DNA of 64,000 bases from Streptomyces diastaticus subsp. diastaticus (GCF_011170125.1 NZ_BLLN01000002.1:248001-312000); one strand, 5' to 3'. Numbered from the stretch's first letter, positions 51,337 to 60,191 are shown. Program-made: numbers and translations. Notes: a model not told the origin generated them from the sequence alone.

Positions 51337-51413
51337 CGCGGGGTGGAGCAGCTCGGTAGCTCGCTGGGCTCATAACCCAGAGGTCGCAGGTTCAAATCCT
51401 GTCCCCGCTACCA
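51337..51413 (+). tRNA. Initiator tRNA-Met (CAT)
   Basis: 77-nt cloverleaf with encoded CCA. The anticodon CAT is at 51371-51373 and the anticodon stem holds the three G:C pairs (GGG/CCC) of initiator tRNA. The first base C faces U at position 72, an unpaired end that marks the initiator (C:A in E. coli). TTCAAAT T-loop as in formyl-Met tRNA. Confidence 0.96.
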
Positions 51414-51415
51414 AG

Positions 51416-51454
51416 ATCCGGCCCCCGGGTGCGTACAGCGCCCGGGGGCCGGAT
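51416..51454 (+). terminator. Terminator of initiator tRNA
   Basis: 14-base perfect arms ATCCGGCCCCCGGG / CCCGGGGGCCGGAT with an 11-base loop, followed by GCTTTT: a classic rho-independent terminator immediately after the tRNA. Confidence 0.9.
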
Positions 51455-51864
51455 GCTTTTCCGGCGCGCGTCCCTGGCCGGGGGACGGGGCGTACGGTCC
51501 CGTGGTCGCGGGAGAGGGCGGCCCCGGGGCGGGCGGGGCCCCGGCGGGAGTTCGTTCCCCTCCGTCGAAGAACTCCGCACCTCCCCGTGGGGCCCGGCCC
51601 TCGGTCCTCCGCCCGTGCCCGCGCGCGGCGGGACGAGAGCTCCCCCGCCGCCGCTCGTACCGCCCGCGCGCGTGCGAGTGGGACACGGCCCCGGGAGACG
51701 GACTCTCGGGCAGCCGTGGCGACCGACCGGAACAGTCTGCGGGAACCGGGCAGAAACTGGAACCATTTTCTGGAATCCGTTTCTGGTAAGGGTGTTCTAG
51801 GCTGACGCTCACCGCTTTCGCCCGCCGCGCCCCGCGCCGCCCCACCCCGAGGACACCTCACCCG
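51455..51864. other. Promoter region of the TetR gene
   Basis: About 410 bp without a supported gene. AT-rich around 51750-51800, where CAGAAAC (51751-51757) and GTTTCTG (51779-51785) form a perfect 7-bp inverted repeat 80 bp before the TetR start, a possible operator. Confidence 0.45.
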
Positions 51865-52455
51865 ATGAGCCCGAAGCAGCAGCGCGGCGCGGCCACCGTC
51901 GAACGGGCCCTGGCGGCCGCCCTGTCCGTCTACGCGCGGGAGGGCGAGCAGGGCCTCACCGTCGGCGCGATCACCCGGGCGGGCGCCCTCAGCCCGGGAA
52001 GCCTCTACCACCACTTCGGCAACCTCGACGGGCTCGTCCACGCCCTCGTGCAGCGGTGGCTGGAGCGTCTGCTCGCCCCGCTGGCCACCGCCCTGCTGGA
52101 GGCGGACTCCGCGCGGGACGGCGTCCGCGCCGCCGTCCGCGCCTACCTCGGCTTCGTCCGGGAACACCCCGACGCCGCCCGCCTCCTGCACTCCGCCACC
52201 GCCGACCGCCACGGCATGGCCCACGCCCGCGAGCTCCGCGACGCCCAGGAGGCCCGCCTCTCCCCGCTCGCCGCCTGGCTCCAGCACCACGTCGCCACCG
52301 GCGAACTGGCCGCGCTCCCCCCCTCGCTGCTCGAATCGCTGATCCTCGGCCCGGTCGTCGCCACCGCCCGCCGGCACCTCACCCTCGGCGACACCGACCT
52401 CGACGAGGCCGCCCGCGAACTCCCGGACCGGATCTGGGCGGCGGTGCGCGGATAG
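51865..52455 (+). CDS. TetR/AcrR-family transcriptional regulator
   Basis: 196 residues. HTH at about 12-56: RALAAALSVYAREGEQGLTVGAITRAGALSPGSLYHHFGNLDGLV; the rest is a helical ligand domain. No divergent partner, so it probably acts on its own promoter or distant genes. A palindrome with a T-run follows. Confidence 0.92.
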   Translation: MSPKQQRGAATVERALAAALSVYAREGEQGLTVGAITRAGALSPGSLYHHFGNLDGLVHALVQRWLERLLAPLATALLEADSARDGVRAAVRAYLGFVREHPDAARLLHSATADRHGMAHARELRDAQEARLSPLAAWLQHHVATGELAALPPSLLESLILGPVVATARRHLTLGDTDLDEAARELPDRIWAAVRG

Positions 52456-52889
52456 GCGTCCCGGCCCCGGGCGGGCACGGCACCGCGGCCCGCATCACCA
52501 TTCCCCTTGAGCACACCAAGAGTTCCCCAAGGGGAATTTTCCGCCAATTATCGCGCCACGTTCGCCACCGCACCCGCCGACCGCGTTCCGCGCACCAGGA
52601 ACACCGCCCGGCCCCATCCACACCTCGACGACCGGATCGCGCCCACGACCTGGCGGAATCGAGCGACCCACGGGTCGCCACCCTGGCCCTCTTCGAACTC
52701 AAGAAGCAATCACCCACGCTCATTTGTGCGAAATCCGCGGTGAATGCAAGAAGGTGCGACCCACTCCACCAGAACTAAAGAGCGAGTAAAGGGCCACCCG
52801 GATCGCCTTTTCTCATCGGGCCCGCTCGGCAATCGCTTTACGCTGTTGGCGTTCGGTCGGCACCGGGCCGGGTCCGGAGAGGAGGCACC
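52456..52889. other. Lower-GC intergenic region
   Basis: 434 bp without a supported gene. GC is markedly lower in 52500-52790 than elsewhere in the window. It holds the hairpin at 52501-52540 and presumably the promoter of the following secreted-protein gene. Confidence 0.5.
52501..52540 (+). terminator. Terminator-like hairpin with alternative fold and T-run
   Basis: TTCCCCTTG (52501-52509) can pair with CAAGGGGAA (52528-52536), followed by TTTT. The right arm can instead fold locally as TTCCCC-AA-GGGGAA (52523-52536). Two exclusive hairpins on one T-run resemble an attenuator, though a plain terminator of the TetR gene is enough to explain it. Confidence 0.6.
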
Positions 52890-53294
52890 GTGCGAACCGC
52901 CCTCGGTCGTGTCGTCGGCGCCCTCCTCGCCGGCCTCCTCCTGGCTCTCCCGTTCACCGGAACGGCGCCCGCTCCATCCGAGAACGGCGCCCGGAGCCAC
53001 GCCCCCGCCGCGCCACAGGACGCACCGGCCGGGGCGGTGTGGGCCGTGGAGCCCGCCCAGGCCACCTGCGTCCCCCCTGAACGCTCCGGCGAGATCGGCG
53101 CCCTGCGCCACTCCCGCGACCGGCACCGGACCTCGGCCGGCGCCCCCGGCGACGGGCCCTGCCGCACCGCCCTGCCGGACGCCACCGCCGCCACGCACGG
53201 GACCGCCGGCCGCGCGGCGCCCTCCGGCGCCACGCACGCGGCGAGAGCCTCCGGCCTCCACGAACCCGCCGCCCTGCAGGTCTTCCGCCGCTGA
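52890..53294 (+). CDS. Secreted hypothetical protein
   Basis: 134 residues from GTG 52890. N-terminal signal peptide (VGALLAGLLLALPFTGTAPA); the rest is Ala/Pro/Gly/His-rich with a single Cys pair (ATCVPP; GPCRTA) and RSGEIGALRHSRDRHRTS. No family. It precedes the carbonic anhydrase gene by 144 bp. Confidence 0.65.
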   Translation: MRTALGRVVGALLAGLLLALPFTGTAPAPSENGARSHAPAAPQDAPAGAVWAVEPAQATCVPPERSGEIGALRHSRDRHRTSAGAPGDGPCRTALPDATAATHGTAGRAAPSGATHAARASGLHEPAALQVFRR

Positions 53295-53438
53295 GCCGAT
53301 CCCGCGGCACGCCCGGACGCCCCCGTGCGCCCGGCCGTCACCCCCGGGTCCCGGCTCGGGGCCGTGCCGGCACGCCGCCGGCGCCACCCCTCATGTCCGC
53401 ACCGACGCGCCGCATCCGGCGCGCCAGGAGGAACACTG

Positions 53439-54029
53439 ATGCAGCCGCTCATCGATCACGCCCGCTCGTACCACCGCCGCTCGGCCGAGCGCCCCGAGGA
53501 GTTCGCCCGGCTCGCCCAGGGCCAGGCCCCCCAGGTCCTCTTCATCACCTGCTCCGACTCACGGGTCGTCCCCGCCCTGATCACGGGCGCCCGCCCCGGC
53601 GAACTCTTCGAGCTGCGCACCGCGGGCAACATCGTCCCGCCGTACGCCTCCCGGCCGCCCACCGGGGAGGCCGCCACCGTCGAGTACGCCGTCGAGGTGC
53701 TCGGCGTCGCGGACATCGTCGTCTGCGGCCACTCGCACTGCGGTGCCGTCGGCGCCCTGGTCCGCGGCGACGACCTGACCGCCGTCCCCGCCGTACGCGA
53801 CTGGTTCGCCCACGCCGCGCCCCGCCCCGAGGGCCCGGCCGGGGACCCGGCCGTCGGCGGCGCCGTGCAGAACCACGTCCTCACCCAGCTCCTGCGGCTC
53901 CGCTCCTACCCGTGCGTCGAACGCCGCCTGGCACACGGCACGTTGCGGATGCACGGCTGGTACTACGAAGTGCACACCGGCTCCGTCCTGGCGCACGACG
54001 CCCGCGCCGACCTCTTCCGGGCCCTGTGA
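53439..54029 (+). CDS. Beta-class carbonic anhydrase
   Basis: 196 residues with the zinc site C38-S-D40-S-R42 and H98-S-H-C101 and the catalytic dyad (D40/R42). It interconverts CO2 and bicarbonate. AGGAGG precedes the ATG. Stop overlaps the start of the SulP transporter (TGATG), so the two work together. Confidence 0.94.
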   Translation: MQPLIDHARSYHRRSAERPEEFARLAQGQAPQVLFITCSDSRVVPALITGARPGELFELRTAGNIVPPYASRPPTGEAATVEYAVEVLGVADIVVCGHSHCGAVGALVRGDDLTAVPAVRDWFAHAAPRPEGPAGDPAVGGAVQNHVLTQLLRLRSYPCVERRLAHGTLRMHGWYYEVHTGSVLAHDARADLFRAL

Positions 54030-55537
54030 TGCGGGCCGCGGAGAAGGCCCCTCGCTTCCCCCACCTGAGGCAGGACTTCGCCGCCTCCCTCGTCGTCTTC
54101 CTGGTCGCCCTGCCGCTCTGCGTCGGCGTCGCCGTGGCTTCCGGTGTCCCTGCCGAACTGGGCCTGGTCACCGGCATCGTGGGCGGCGTCGTCGCCGGCC
54201 TGATGCGCGGCAGCAGCCTCCAGGTCTCCGGTCCCGCCGCCGGCCTGACCGTGCTGGTCCTCGAGGCCGTGCAGGACTTCGGCCTGGCCGTCCTCGGCGT
54301 GATCGTGCTCGCCGCCGGGCTGCTCCAACTCGCCATGGGACTGCTGAAGCTGGGCCGCTGGTTCCGGGCCGTCTCGGTCTCCGTGGTCGAGGGCATGCTC
54401 GCGGGCATCGGCCTCGTCCTGATCGCCGGGCAGCTCTACGCGGCGGCCGGGCTCGCGGCTCCGGCGGCCGGGCTGGACAAGATCCTCCAGTTGCCCGGTG
54501 CGCTGGCCGGGTCCCTCACCAGCCCCACCGCGCTCACCTCGCTCGCCCTCGGCGCGGGCACGGTCGTGGTGATGGCCGGCTGGACGCACCTGCCGCGCCG
54601 TGCCCGTGCGGTACCGGGAGCGCTGGCCGCCGTACTCCTGGCGACCGCCGTCTCGCTGGTGTTCAGCCTGCCGGTGGCCACCGTGGAGGTGCACGGACTG
54701 CTCGGCTCGATCCAGCCGCCCGACGCCGGCGCCTTCGGGCAGGTGGCGAGCCTGAGCCTGCTCGGCACCGTCCTCGCCTTCACCCTGATCGCCTCCGCCG
54801 AGAGCCTGTTCAGCGCGGCGGCCGTCGACCGGATGCACGACGGCCCGCGCACCCGGTACGACCAGGAGCTGGTCGCCCAGGGCGCGGGCAACACCGTCTG
54901 CGGGCTGCTCGGCGCCCTGCCCATGACGGCCGTCATCGTCCGCAGCTCCGCCAACGTCCAGGCGGGTGCCCGCACCAGGGCCTCCCGCGTCCTGCACGGC
55001 GTCTGGCTGCTGCTCTTCGCCGCCCTGCTGCCCGGCGCCCTCGCACTGATCCCGCTGCCCGCCCTCGCCGGCATCCTCGTCCACGCCGGGTGGAAGCTGA
55101 TCCCGCTGCGCTCCTTCGCCCCGCTGTGGCGCGAGCACCGGGGCGAGGCGGTGATCCTGGCGGTCACGGCCCTCGCCATCGTCACGGTCAACATGTTCGA
55201 GGGTGTCCTGATCGGCCTGGCCCTCGCCGTCGCCAAGACCGCCTGGACCGCCTCCCACGTCAGGCTGGAGGTCATGGACAAGGGCGCGGGTCCGGTCCAG
55301 GCGTACCTCTCCGGCAACGCCACCTTCCTGCGCCTCCCCAGGATCCTCGACACCCTCGAGTCCCTTCCCCAGGACCGCCCCGTCGCGCTCGACCTCTCCG
55401 GTCTCCACCACCTCGACCACGCCTGCCGCACCGCCCTGGAGAACTGGGCGGCCAGGCACAGCGCCTCGGGGACGGACCAGGTCCGGCTGACCGCGGCGGC
55501 GGAGACGGACGCGCGGACGGGGGCGTCGCCGGACTGA
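54029..55537 (+). CDS. SulP-family anion (likely bicarbonate) transporter
   Basis: 502 residues: ten or more hydrophobic segments of the SLC26/SulP fold (ASLVVFLVALPLCVGVAVASGVPAELGLVTGIVGGVVAGLMRGSS, with the SLQVSGPAAG substrate loop) and a C-terminal STAS domain (about 415-490, DRPVALDLSGLHHLDHACRTALENW). Translational coupling to carbonic anhydrase, as in BicA-type systems, points to HCO3- rather than sulphate transport. Confidence 0.93.
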   Translation: MRAAEKAPRFPHLRQDFAASLVVFLVALPLCVGVAVASGVPAELGLVTGIVGGVVAGLMRGSSLQVSGPAAGLTVLVLEAVQDFGLAVLGVIVLAAGLLQLAMGLLKLGRWFRAVSVSVVEGMLAGIGLVLIAGQLYAAAGLAAPAAGLDKILQLPGALAGSLTSPTALTSLALGAGTVVVMAGWTHLPRRARAVPGALAAVLLATAVSLVFSLPVATVEVHGLLGSIQPPDAGAFGQVASLSLLGTVLAFTLIASAESLFSAAAVDRMHDGPRTRYDQELVAQGAGNTVCGLLGALPMTAVIVRSSANVQAGARTRASRVLHGVWLLLFAALLPGALALIPLPALAGILVHAGWKLIPLRSFAPLWREHRGEAVILAVTALAIVTVNMFEGVLIGLALAVAKTAWTASHVRLEVMDKGAGPVQAYLSGNATFLRLPRILDTLESLPQDRPVALDLSGLHHLDHACRTALENWAARHSASGTDQVRLTAAAETDARTGASPD

Positions 55538-55590
55538 GCCCCGGACCGCCGGCGGAGACCCACTCACGCCCGCGCCACCCCGACGGACCA

Positions 55591-55620
55591 GGCCCCCCGG
55601 CGCCCGACGGCGCGGGGGCC
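55591..55620 (+). terminator. Hairpin after the SulP gene
   Basis: GGCCCCC and GGGGGCC outer arms with GCGCC/GGCGC inner arms and a one-or-two-base bulge, 54 bp beyond the stop. Confidence 0.6.
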
Positions 55621-55742
55621 CGGTCATCCGAATGGCCCTGCCCTGATCGCCGTCCACCAGTGCGAGGACTAGGAAGGCAAGCAGTCCGCGTATGCCTGTG
55701 CAGCGGCGCCGCCTGAGACGGCGCTCGGAACGGAAGGCAATC

Positions 55743-57002
55743 ATGACGACGGAATCGGAAGACCTCACGCCCGACATATCGGCCCAGTCCCCCGCGGCCG
55801 GCCCGGAGGAACCGACGACGGCCCACCACGCGCCGGACGACACCGCCGGAGGGGAACCGGGCGACGCCCGGCCGAGGCAGCATCCCGCCTCCTCGGGCAC
55901 GCCGGCGGGCGAGCCCCCGGCCGGCCCCGTCGACGGCCTGGTCAGAACAGCGGTCACGACGCGCTCGGTGCCCGAGATCGTCGACCTGATCCGCCTGCTG
56001 GAGCAGTCGCCGAGCGGAGCGGAGGCCGCGGAGGAGATCCTGCGCACCGCCGCCGTGGAGCGCCCCGTGGACGACGTCTCCGACCTGGTCGCCCTGCTCT
56101 CCCGGCCACCGCAGCCGGTCGAGCGCGCCGACGAGGCGATCCATCTGGCGGCCGCGCAACGCCCGATCGGCGACGTCAGCCACCTCGTGGCCCTCCTGCA
56201 CCGGCCGCCCCACGACTCCCACGCCGGAGAGGAGGCGGTGCACGCGGCCGCCACCGGGCTGACCGTCGAAGAACTGGCCGAGCTCATCGACCGGCTGGAG
56301 ACCGAACACCCGGCGCCGGCCGAGGACGCGTCCCCGCACGCCCGCTCCCTGCCGACGGACTCCCCCGCCGAGGAGCCGACCGACGCCCGCTCCCCCGGCG
56401 ACGGCTCCGTCCGCGACGCCCGCACGGACGACACCGGCACGACGACGGCACCGGCGACACCGACCATGGACGGCCCGACGGCACGCCCCGCGACCGGTCG
56501 GCGCCACCAGTCCTACCGCCCCCGGCAGGCACCGCACGCCACCTCACGCGAACGGCGAACCGCACCCGCGCCGGCCCTCCCTCACTGGCTGCGCTGGACG
56601 ACCGTCGCCGCGCTGCTCCTCTGCGCGGCGACCCACTTCCCGCTCCAGCGGGCCGGCCTGCCGGCGGGCGCGTACGGGCTGGCGGCGGGCATCGCGGCCC
56701 TGTGCCTCCTGCTGGCGGCCGGCATGTTCCTCCGCCGGCTCCTGCCGGTCCTGATCGCCGGCATCACCCTCATGGGCTCCCTGACCGCGGCACATCTGCT
56801 CACCCCGGCGACCGGCCCCCAGGCCCTCACCTCCGCCCTGGCGCCCGGCGGCACACCGGCCGTGCTGCCCGCGGCGGTGGCAGGGGTGCTCTCCCTGCTG
56901 GCGCTCACGCTCCTGCTCACCCGCAACCGCTCCCGCGACGACCTGCGGACCGAACAGGCCCCCGGCACCCGGGGCCTACGCCCCCTCCCCGACCGGCGGT
57001 GA
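55743..57002 (+). CDS. Membrane protein with four ~37-residue helical repeats
   Basis: 419 residues from ATG 55743 (GGAAGG upstream). After a disordered head, residues ~65-205 carry four imperfect repeats, each with a xxIVDLIRLLEQSP-like helix: SVPEIVDLIRLLEQSP, PVDDVSDLVALLSRPP, PIGDVSHLVALLHRPP, TVEELAELIDRLETEH. A disordered Thr/Pro/Asp stretch leads to four hydrophobic segments (~280-410). A helical-repeat interaction scaffold on the inner membrane face is likely. No known family. Confidence 0.78.
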   Translation: MTTESEDLTPDISAQSPAAGPEEPTTAHHAPDDTAGGEPGDARPRQHPASSGTPAGEPPAGPVDGLVRTAVTTRSVPEIVDLIRLLEQSPSGAEAAEEILRTAAVERPVDDVSDLVALLSRPPQPVERADEAIHLAAAQRPIGDVSHLVALLHRPPHDSHAGEEAVHAAATGLTVEELAELIDRLETEHPAPAEDASPHARSLPTDSPAEEPTDARSPGDGSVRDARTDDTGTTTAPATPTMDGPTARPATGRRHQSYRPRQAPHATSRERRTAPAPALPHWLRWTTVAALLLCAATHFPLQRAGLPAGAYGLAAGIAALCLLLAAGMFLRRLLPVLIAGITLMGSLTAAHLLTPATGPQALTSALAPGGTPAVLPAAVAGVLSLLALTLLLTRNRSRDDLRTEQAPGTRGLRPLPDRR

Positions 57003-57027
57003 CCCCCGCGAACGCCCCACGCACCCG

Positions 57028-57064
57028 AAAGGCCCAGGTCAGAGCAGATCTGACCTGGGCCTTT
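57028..57064. terminator. Bidirectional terminator between membrane protein and tRNA-Thr
   Basis: 16-base perfect arms AAAGGCCCAGGTCAGA / TCTGACCTGGGCCTTT with a five-base loop and A/T-runs on both outer ends, so it works both ways. Confidence 0.92.
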
Positions 57065-57070
57065 CACCTG

Positions 57071-57144
57071 AGCCCCCTGTCGGATTCGAACCGACGACCT
57101 ACGCATTACAAGTGCGTTGCTCTGGCCAACTGAGCTAAGGAGGC
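57071..57144 (-). tRNA. tRNA-Thr (TGT)
   Basis: 74-nt cloverleaf starting GCCTCCT with D-stem AGCTCAGTTGG, anticodon TGT in the loop (complement at 57108-57110), T-loop GGTTCGAATCC and acceptor 3' strand AGGGGGC plus discriminator U. CCA is not encoded. It reads ACA and related Thr codons. Confidence 0.95.
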
Positions 57145-57299
57145 GTGCCCGTGCAGTGTACCCATCGGCGGGGTCGCGGGCCGCTGGGTTCTGCGGGGGG
57201 CGAGGGGGCGTAGGCGGGATCGTTACCGGGGCGGGCGTGATCGTCGGGGGACGGGTACTGACAGGAGCGGCACCGGCGGGGTAGCTTCCAGGGGTCCGC

Positions 57300-57433
57300 T
57301 CCGGTGGACTGGACCAATCGTCGTCGCGGGCCCGGCCCGGGGCGGCGGCCCCGTCGCGGGATCCCCCGTGGCGGTTCACCTTCTTTACTCGGATCGTCCG
57401 GCACGTTCCTGCCGGTGAAGGGGGCCTGTCACC
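57300..57433 (+). ncRNA. Candidate msiK RNA motif (structured leader)
   Basis: The ~130 bases before msiK are rich in paired segments (CGTCGCGGG with repeated CCCGTCGCGGG; CGGCA-CGTTC-TGCCG near 57400) and follow the place where the published actinobacterial 'msiK RNA motif' always occurs. I recognise it by position and structure, not by a covariance search. It would control msiK expression in cis. Confidence 0.5.
57303..57318. promoter_or_regulatory. Weak DasR-like (dre) element before msiK
   Basis: GGTGGACTGGACCAAT matches the dre consensus ACTGGTCTAGACCAGT at 11 of 16 positions, including TGG-CT-GACCA. DasR (GlcNAc sensor) is tied to msiK in S. coelicolor through chitobiose uptake. Weak support. 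Confidence 0.3.
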
Positions 57434-58570
57434 ATGGCCACGGTTACGTTCGACAAGGCGACGCGCATCTACCCGGGCTCGGAGAAGCCCGCGGTGGACC
57501 AGCTGGAGATCGAGATCGCCGACGGGGAGTTCCTCGTCCTGGTCGGTCCCTCCGGCTGCGGGAAGTCCACCTCGCTGCGGATGCTCGCGGGGCTGGAGGA
57601 CGTCAACGGCGGTGCCATCCGCATCGGCGACCGCGACGTCACCCACCTGCCGCCCAAGGACCGGGACATCGCCATGGTGTTCCAGAACTACGCGCTCTAC
57701 CCGCACATGACGGTCGCCGACAACATGGGCTTCGCCCTGAAGATCGCCGGCGTCAACAAGAGCGAGATCCGCGCCAAGGTCGAGGAGGCCGCGAAGATCC
57801 TCGACCTCACGCCGTACCTGGACCGCAAGCCGAAGGCGCTCTCCGGCGGTCAGCGGCAGCGGGTGGCGATGGGCCGCGCCATCGTGCGGGAGCCGCAGGT
57901 CTTCCTCATGGACGAGCCGCTCTCCAACCTCGACGCGAAGCTCCGCGTCTCCACCCGTACCCAGATCGCCTCGCTCCAGCGGCGCCTGGGCATCACCACG
58001 GTCTACGTCACCCACGACCAGATCGAGGCCATGACGATGGGCGACCGGGTGGCCGTCCTCAAGGACGGGCTGCTCCAGCAGGTCGACTCGCCGCGCAACA
58101 TGTACGACAAGCCGGCCAACCTCTTCGTCGCCGGCTTCATCGGTTCGCCCGCGATGAACCTCATCGAGGTGCCGATCACCGACGGCGGCGTGAAGTTCGG
58201 CAACTCCGTGGTGCCGGTCGGCCGGGACGCGCTGAAGGCCGCCGCCGACCGCGGCGACACCACCGTCACCGTGGGCGTGCGCCCCGAGCACTTCGACGTG
58301 GCCGAGCAGAACGGCGCGGCCGCCGCCGCGCTCACCAAGGAGAGCTCGGACGCCCCGGCCGGCCTCGCCGTGACCGTCAACGTGGTCGAGGAGACCGGCG
58401 CCGACGCGTACGTCTTCGGCACCGTGGACCTGGACGGCGGGTCGAAGGACCTGGTCATCCGCGTCAGCAGCCGGGCCGTCCCGGAGAAGGGCTCCACCGT
58501 GCACGTCGTCCCGCGCCCGGGCGAGCTGCACCTCTTCGCCACCTCCACCGGCGAGCGCCTCAGCGACTGA
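57434..58570 (+). CDS. msiK: Multiple-sugar ABC importer ATPase MsiK
   Basis: 378 residues: Walker A GPSGCGKST, Q-loop FQNYALYP, signature LSGGQRQR, Walker B VFLMDEP, H-loop VTHDQ, and the C-terminal MalK-type OB domain (GVRPEHF at ~275). Streptomyces MsiK energises many sugar importers (cellobiose, maltose, xylobiose, chitobiose) that lack their own ATPase; it stands alone here as usual. ATG 57434. Confidence 0.96.
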   Translation: MATVTFDKATRIYPGSEKPAVDQLEIEIADGEFLVLVGPSGCGKSTSLRMLAGLEDVNGGAIRIGDRDVTHLPPKDRDIAMVFQNYALYPHMTVADNMGFALKIAGVNKSEIRAKVEEAAKILDLTPYLDRKPKALSGGQRQRVAMGRAIVREPQVFLMDEPLSNLDAKLRVSTRTQIASLQRRLGITTVYVTHDQIEAMTMGDRVAVLKDGLLQQVDSPRNMYDKPANLFVAGFIGSPAMNLIEVPITDGGVKFGNSVVPVGRDALKAAADRGDTTVTVGVRPEHFDVAEQNGAAAAALTKESSDAPAGLAVTVNVVEETGADAYVFGTVDLDGGSKDLVIRVSSRAVPEKGSTVHVVPRPGELHLFATSTGERLSD

Positions 58571-58593
58571 CCCGAGGCCACCCGCGCCTGAGG

Positions 58594-58633
58594 CAGGGCC
58601 GGTTCCCCCGCATGGCGGGTGGGACCGGCCCTG
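58594..58633 (+). terminator. msiK terminator hairpin
   Basis: CAGGGCCGGT and ACCGGCCCTG pair perfectly as outer arms with an inner CCCGC/GCGGG stem, 24 bp past the msiK stop. Confidence 0.8.
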
Positions 58634-58816
58634 TCGCCGTTCCCCCACCCGGACGCCTCGCAAACCCCGACAACCGAACCAACCCCCCATGAACCCCCGC
58701 ACACCCCACGCTTTCCCCATCCTCCGTCAACTTCACACCCGGGAAAACCCGAGCGCCACAACCCGTTAGAGTGACCAAATGTCGCCAAATCATCACTTGC
58801 CGCTACTCTCAGGCGC

Positions 58817-59227
58817 GTGAACCACACCGCTCGCCGCATCGGCCGCTCCCTCGCGCTCGTCCTCCCCGTCGTCCTGGTGCTGTCCGGGACGTTCGCGGTC
58901 ACCCACGTCAACTGGTCGGGCAATCCGGCCGACTCCGTCCTCACCGCCTCGTCCGAGGACGCCTCCGTCCCCGCCAAGCCCCGCGCCGCGCACGACGTGC
59001 TGCGCGACAAGCTGCTCCTGGAGCTCCAGGAGAAGGACCCGGGCGAGGCCCTGACCTCCCTCCAGCGCGCCGTCGACCGCAAGCCCTCGCTCGCCCGGCA
59101 CTGCGTCTCGCTCGCCCGCGCCCTCGGCAAGGCGGCCGTGAAGACCTACGGCGCCACCCGCGCCCAGTCCTTCGCCCGGCCCGTCTGCGACACCTCCTTC
59201 GCCTCCGGCGTCGCCCAGTTCGGGTGA
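58817..59227 (+). CDS. Secreted or membrane-anchored hypothetical protein
   Basis: 136 residues from GTG 58817, which follows an AT-richer promoter-like stretch (58755-58815). One hydrophobic N-terminal segment (LALVLPVVLVLSGTFAVTHV) is a signal peptide or anchor; the rest is helical with a Cys pair (RHCVSLARAL; RPVCDTSF). No family. Next gene starts 47 bp later. Confidence 0.72.
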   Translation: MNHTARRIGRSLALVLPVVLVLSGTFAVTHVNWSGNPADSVLTASSEDASVPAKPRAAHDVLRDKLLLELQEKDPGEALTSLQRAVDRKPSLARHCVSLARALGKAAVKTYGATRAQSFARPVCDTSFASGVAQFG

Positions 59228-59274
59228 CCGCGCCGTCCCCCGCCCCGGCGGCACCCGCTGCGTAGAGTGCCGCC

Positions 59275-60045
59275 ATGACCACCCCCGCCCCGCCCCCGCA
59301 GCCGGCTGCCGCCGTCCCGGACCTCCCGCCGGAACGGCCCACGCAGGCGGTCGTCCTCGCCGGCGGGCAGGGCACCCGGCTGCGCCCGTACACCGACGAC
59401 CGCCCCAAACCGATGGTGGAGATCCCGGGCACGGGCACGCCGATCATCGGGCACCAGCTGGCCTGGCTCGCCGCGGAGGGCGTCACCGACGCCGTGATCT
59501 CCTGCGGGCACCTGGCCGGCGTGCTCCAGGAGTGGCTGGACGCCGCCGAGCTGCCACTGCGCACCGTCACCGTCGTCGAGCCGGAACCGCTCGGCCGGGG
59601 CGGCGGCCTCAAGTACGCCGCCGCGCACCTCCCGGACCCCGGCGCGCCCTGGTACGCCACCAACGGCGACATCTGGACCCGTTTCCCGCTCGGCGAGATG
59701 GCCGCCTTCCACACCGAGCGGGACGCCCTCGCGACCCTCGCGCTGGCCCGGCCGCGCATCCCCTGGGGCGCCGTGGAGACCGACGCCTTCGGACACGTCA
59801 CGGACTTCGTCGAGGCGCCCCCGTCGCCCTTCCACATCAACGCGGGCATCTACGTCTTCGCCGCCGCCTTCACCGCGCTGCTGCCCGACCGCGGCGACCA
59901 CGAGCGGGCCACCTTCCCGCGCCTGGCCCGCGAGCGCCGCCTGGCCGGCTACCCGCTCCCGCAGGGCGCCTACTGGCGGGCCATCGACACCGCCAAGGAC
60001 CTCACCGAGGCCGCCGCCGAACTGGCCGCGCGCCCCGGCCGCTGA
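59275..60045 (+). CDS. NDP-sugar nucleotidyltransferase
   Basis: 256 residues. The sugar-nucleotide pyrophosphorylase signature is intact: VVLAGGQGTRLRPYTDDRPKPMVEI, then NGDIW (metal Asp) and FVEAPPSPFHINAGIYVF. These enzymes join a sugar-1-phosphate to NTP, typically mannose-1-P to GTP or glucose-1-P to dTTP/UTP. It lacks the C-terminal left-handed helix of larger members. Sugar unknown. Separate from the CNNM genes by 238 bp. Confidence 0.9.
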   Translation: MTTPAPPPQPAAAVPDLPPERPTQAVVLAGGQGTRLRPYTDDRPKPMVEIPGTGTPIIGHQLAWLAAEGVTDAVISCGHLAGVLQEWLDAAELPLRTVTVVEPEPLGRGGGLKYAAAHLPDPGAPWYATNGDIWTRFPLGEMAAFHTERDALATLALARPRIPWGAVETDAFGHVTDFVEAPPSPFHINAGIYVFAAAFTALLPDRGDHERATFPRLARERRLAGYPLPQGAYWRAIDTAKDLTEAAAELAARPGR

Positions 60046-60191
60046 GGCCGCGCCGCCCGCCGGGGCCTCCTGGACCGCCGGCAGCACACCTCGCCGCCCG
60101 GCGCGACGACGCACACCACACGCCCGGCGGGAACGCCTCGCGCGGTCCGGGCGTTGCCTGGGAACCGACCCAGCTCACAAGGAGAGAAAGC

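Noticed and set aside
60046..60191. An M-box (Mg2+) riboswitch before the CNNM genes.
   Set aside because: GC-rich pairing is possible but I could not identify the M-box core; the leader ORF is the better supported element.
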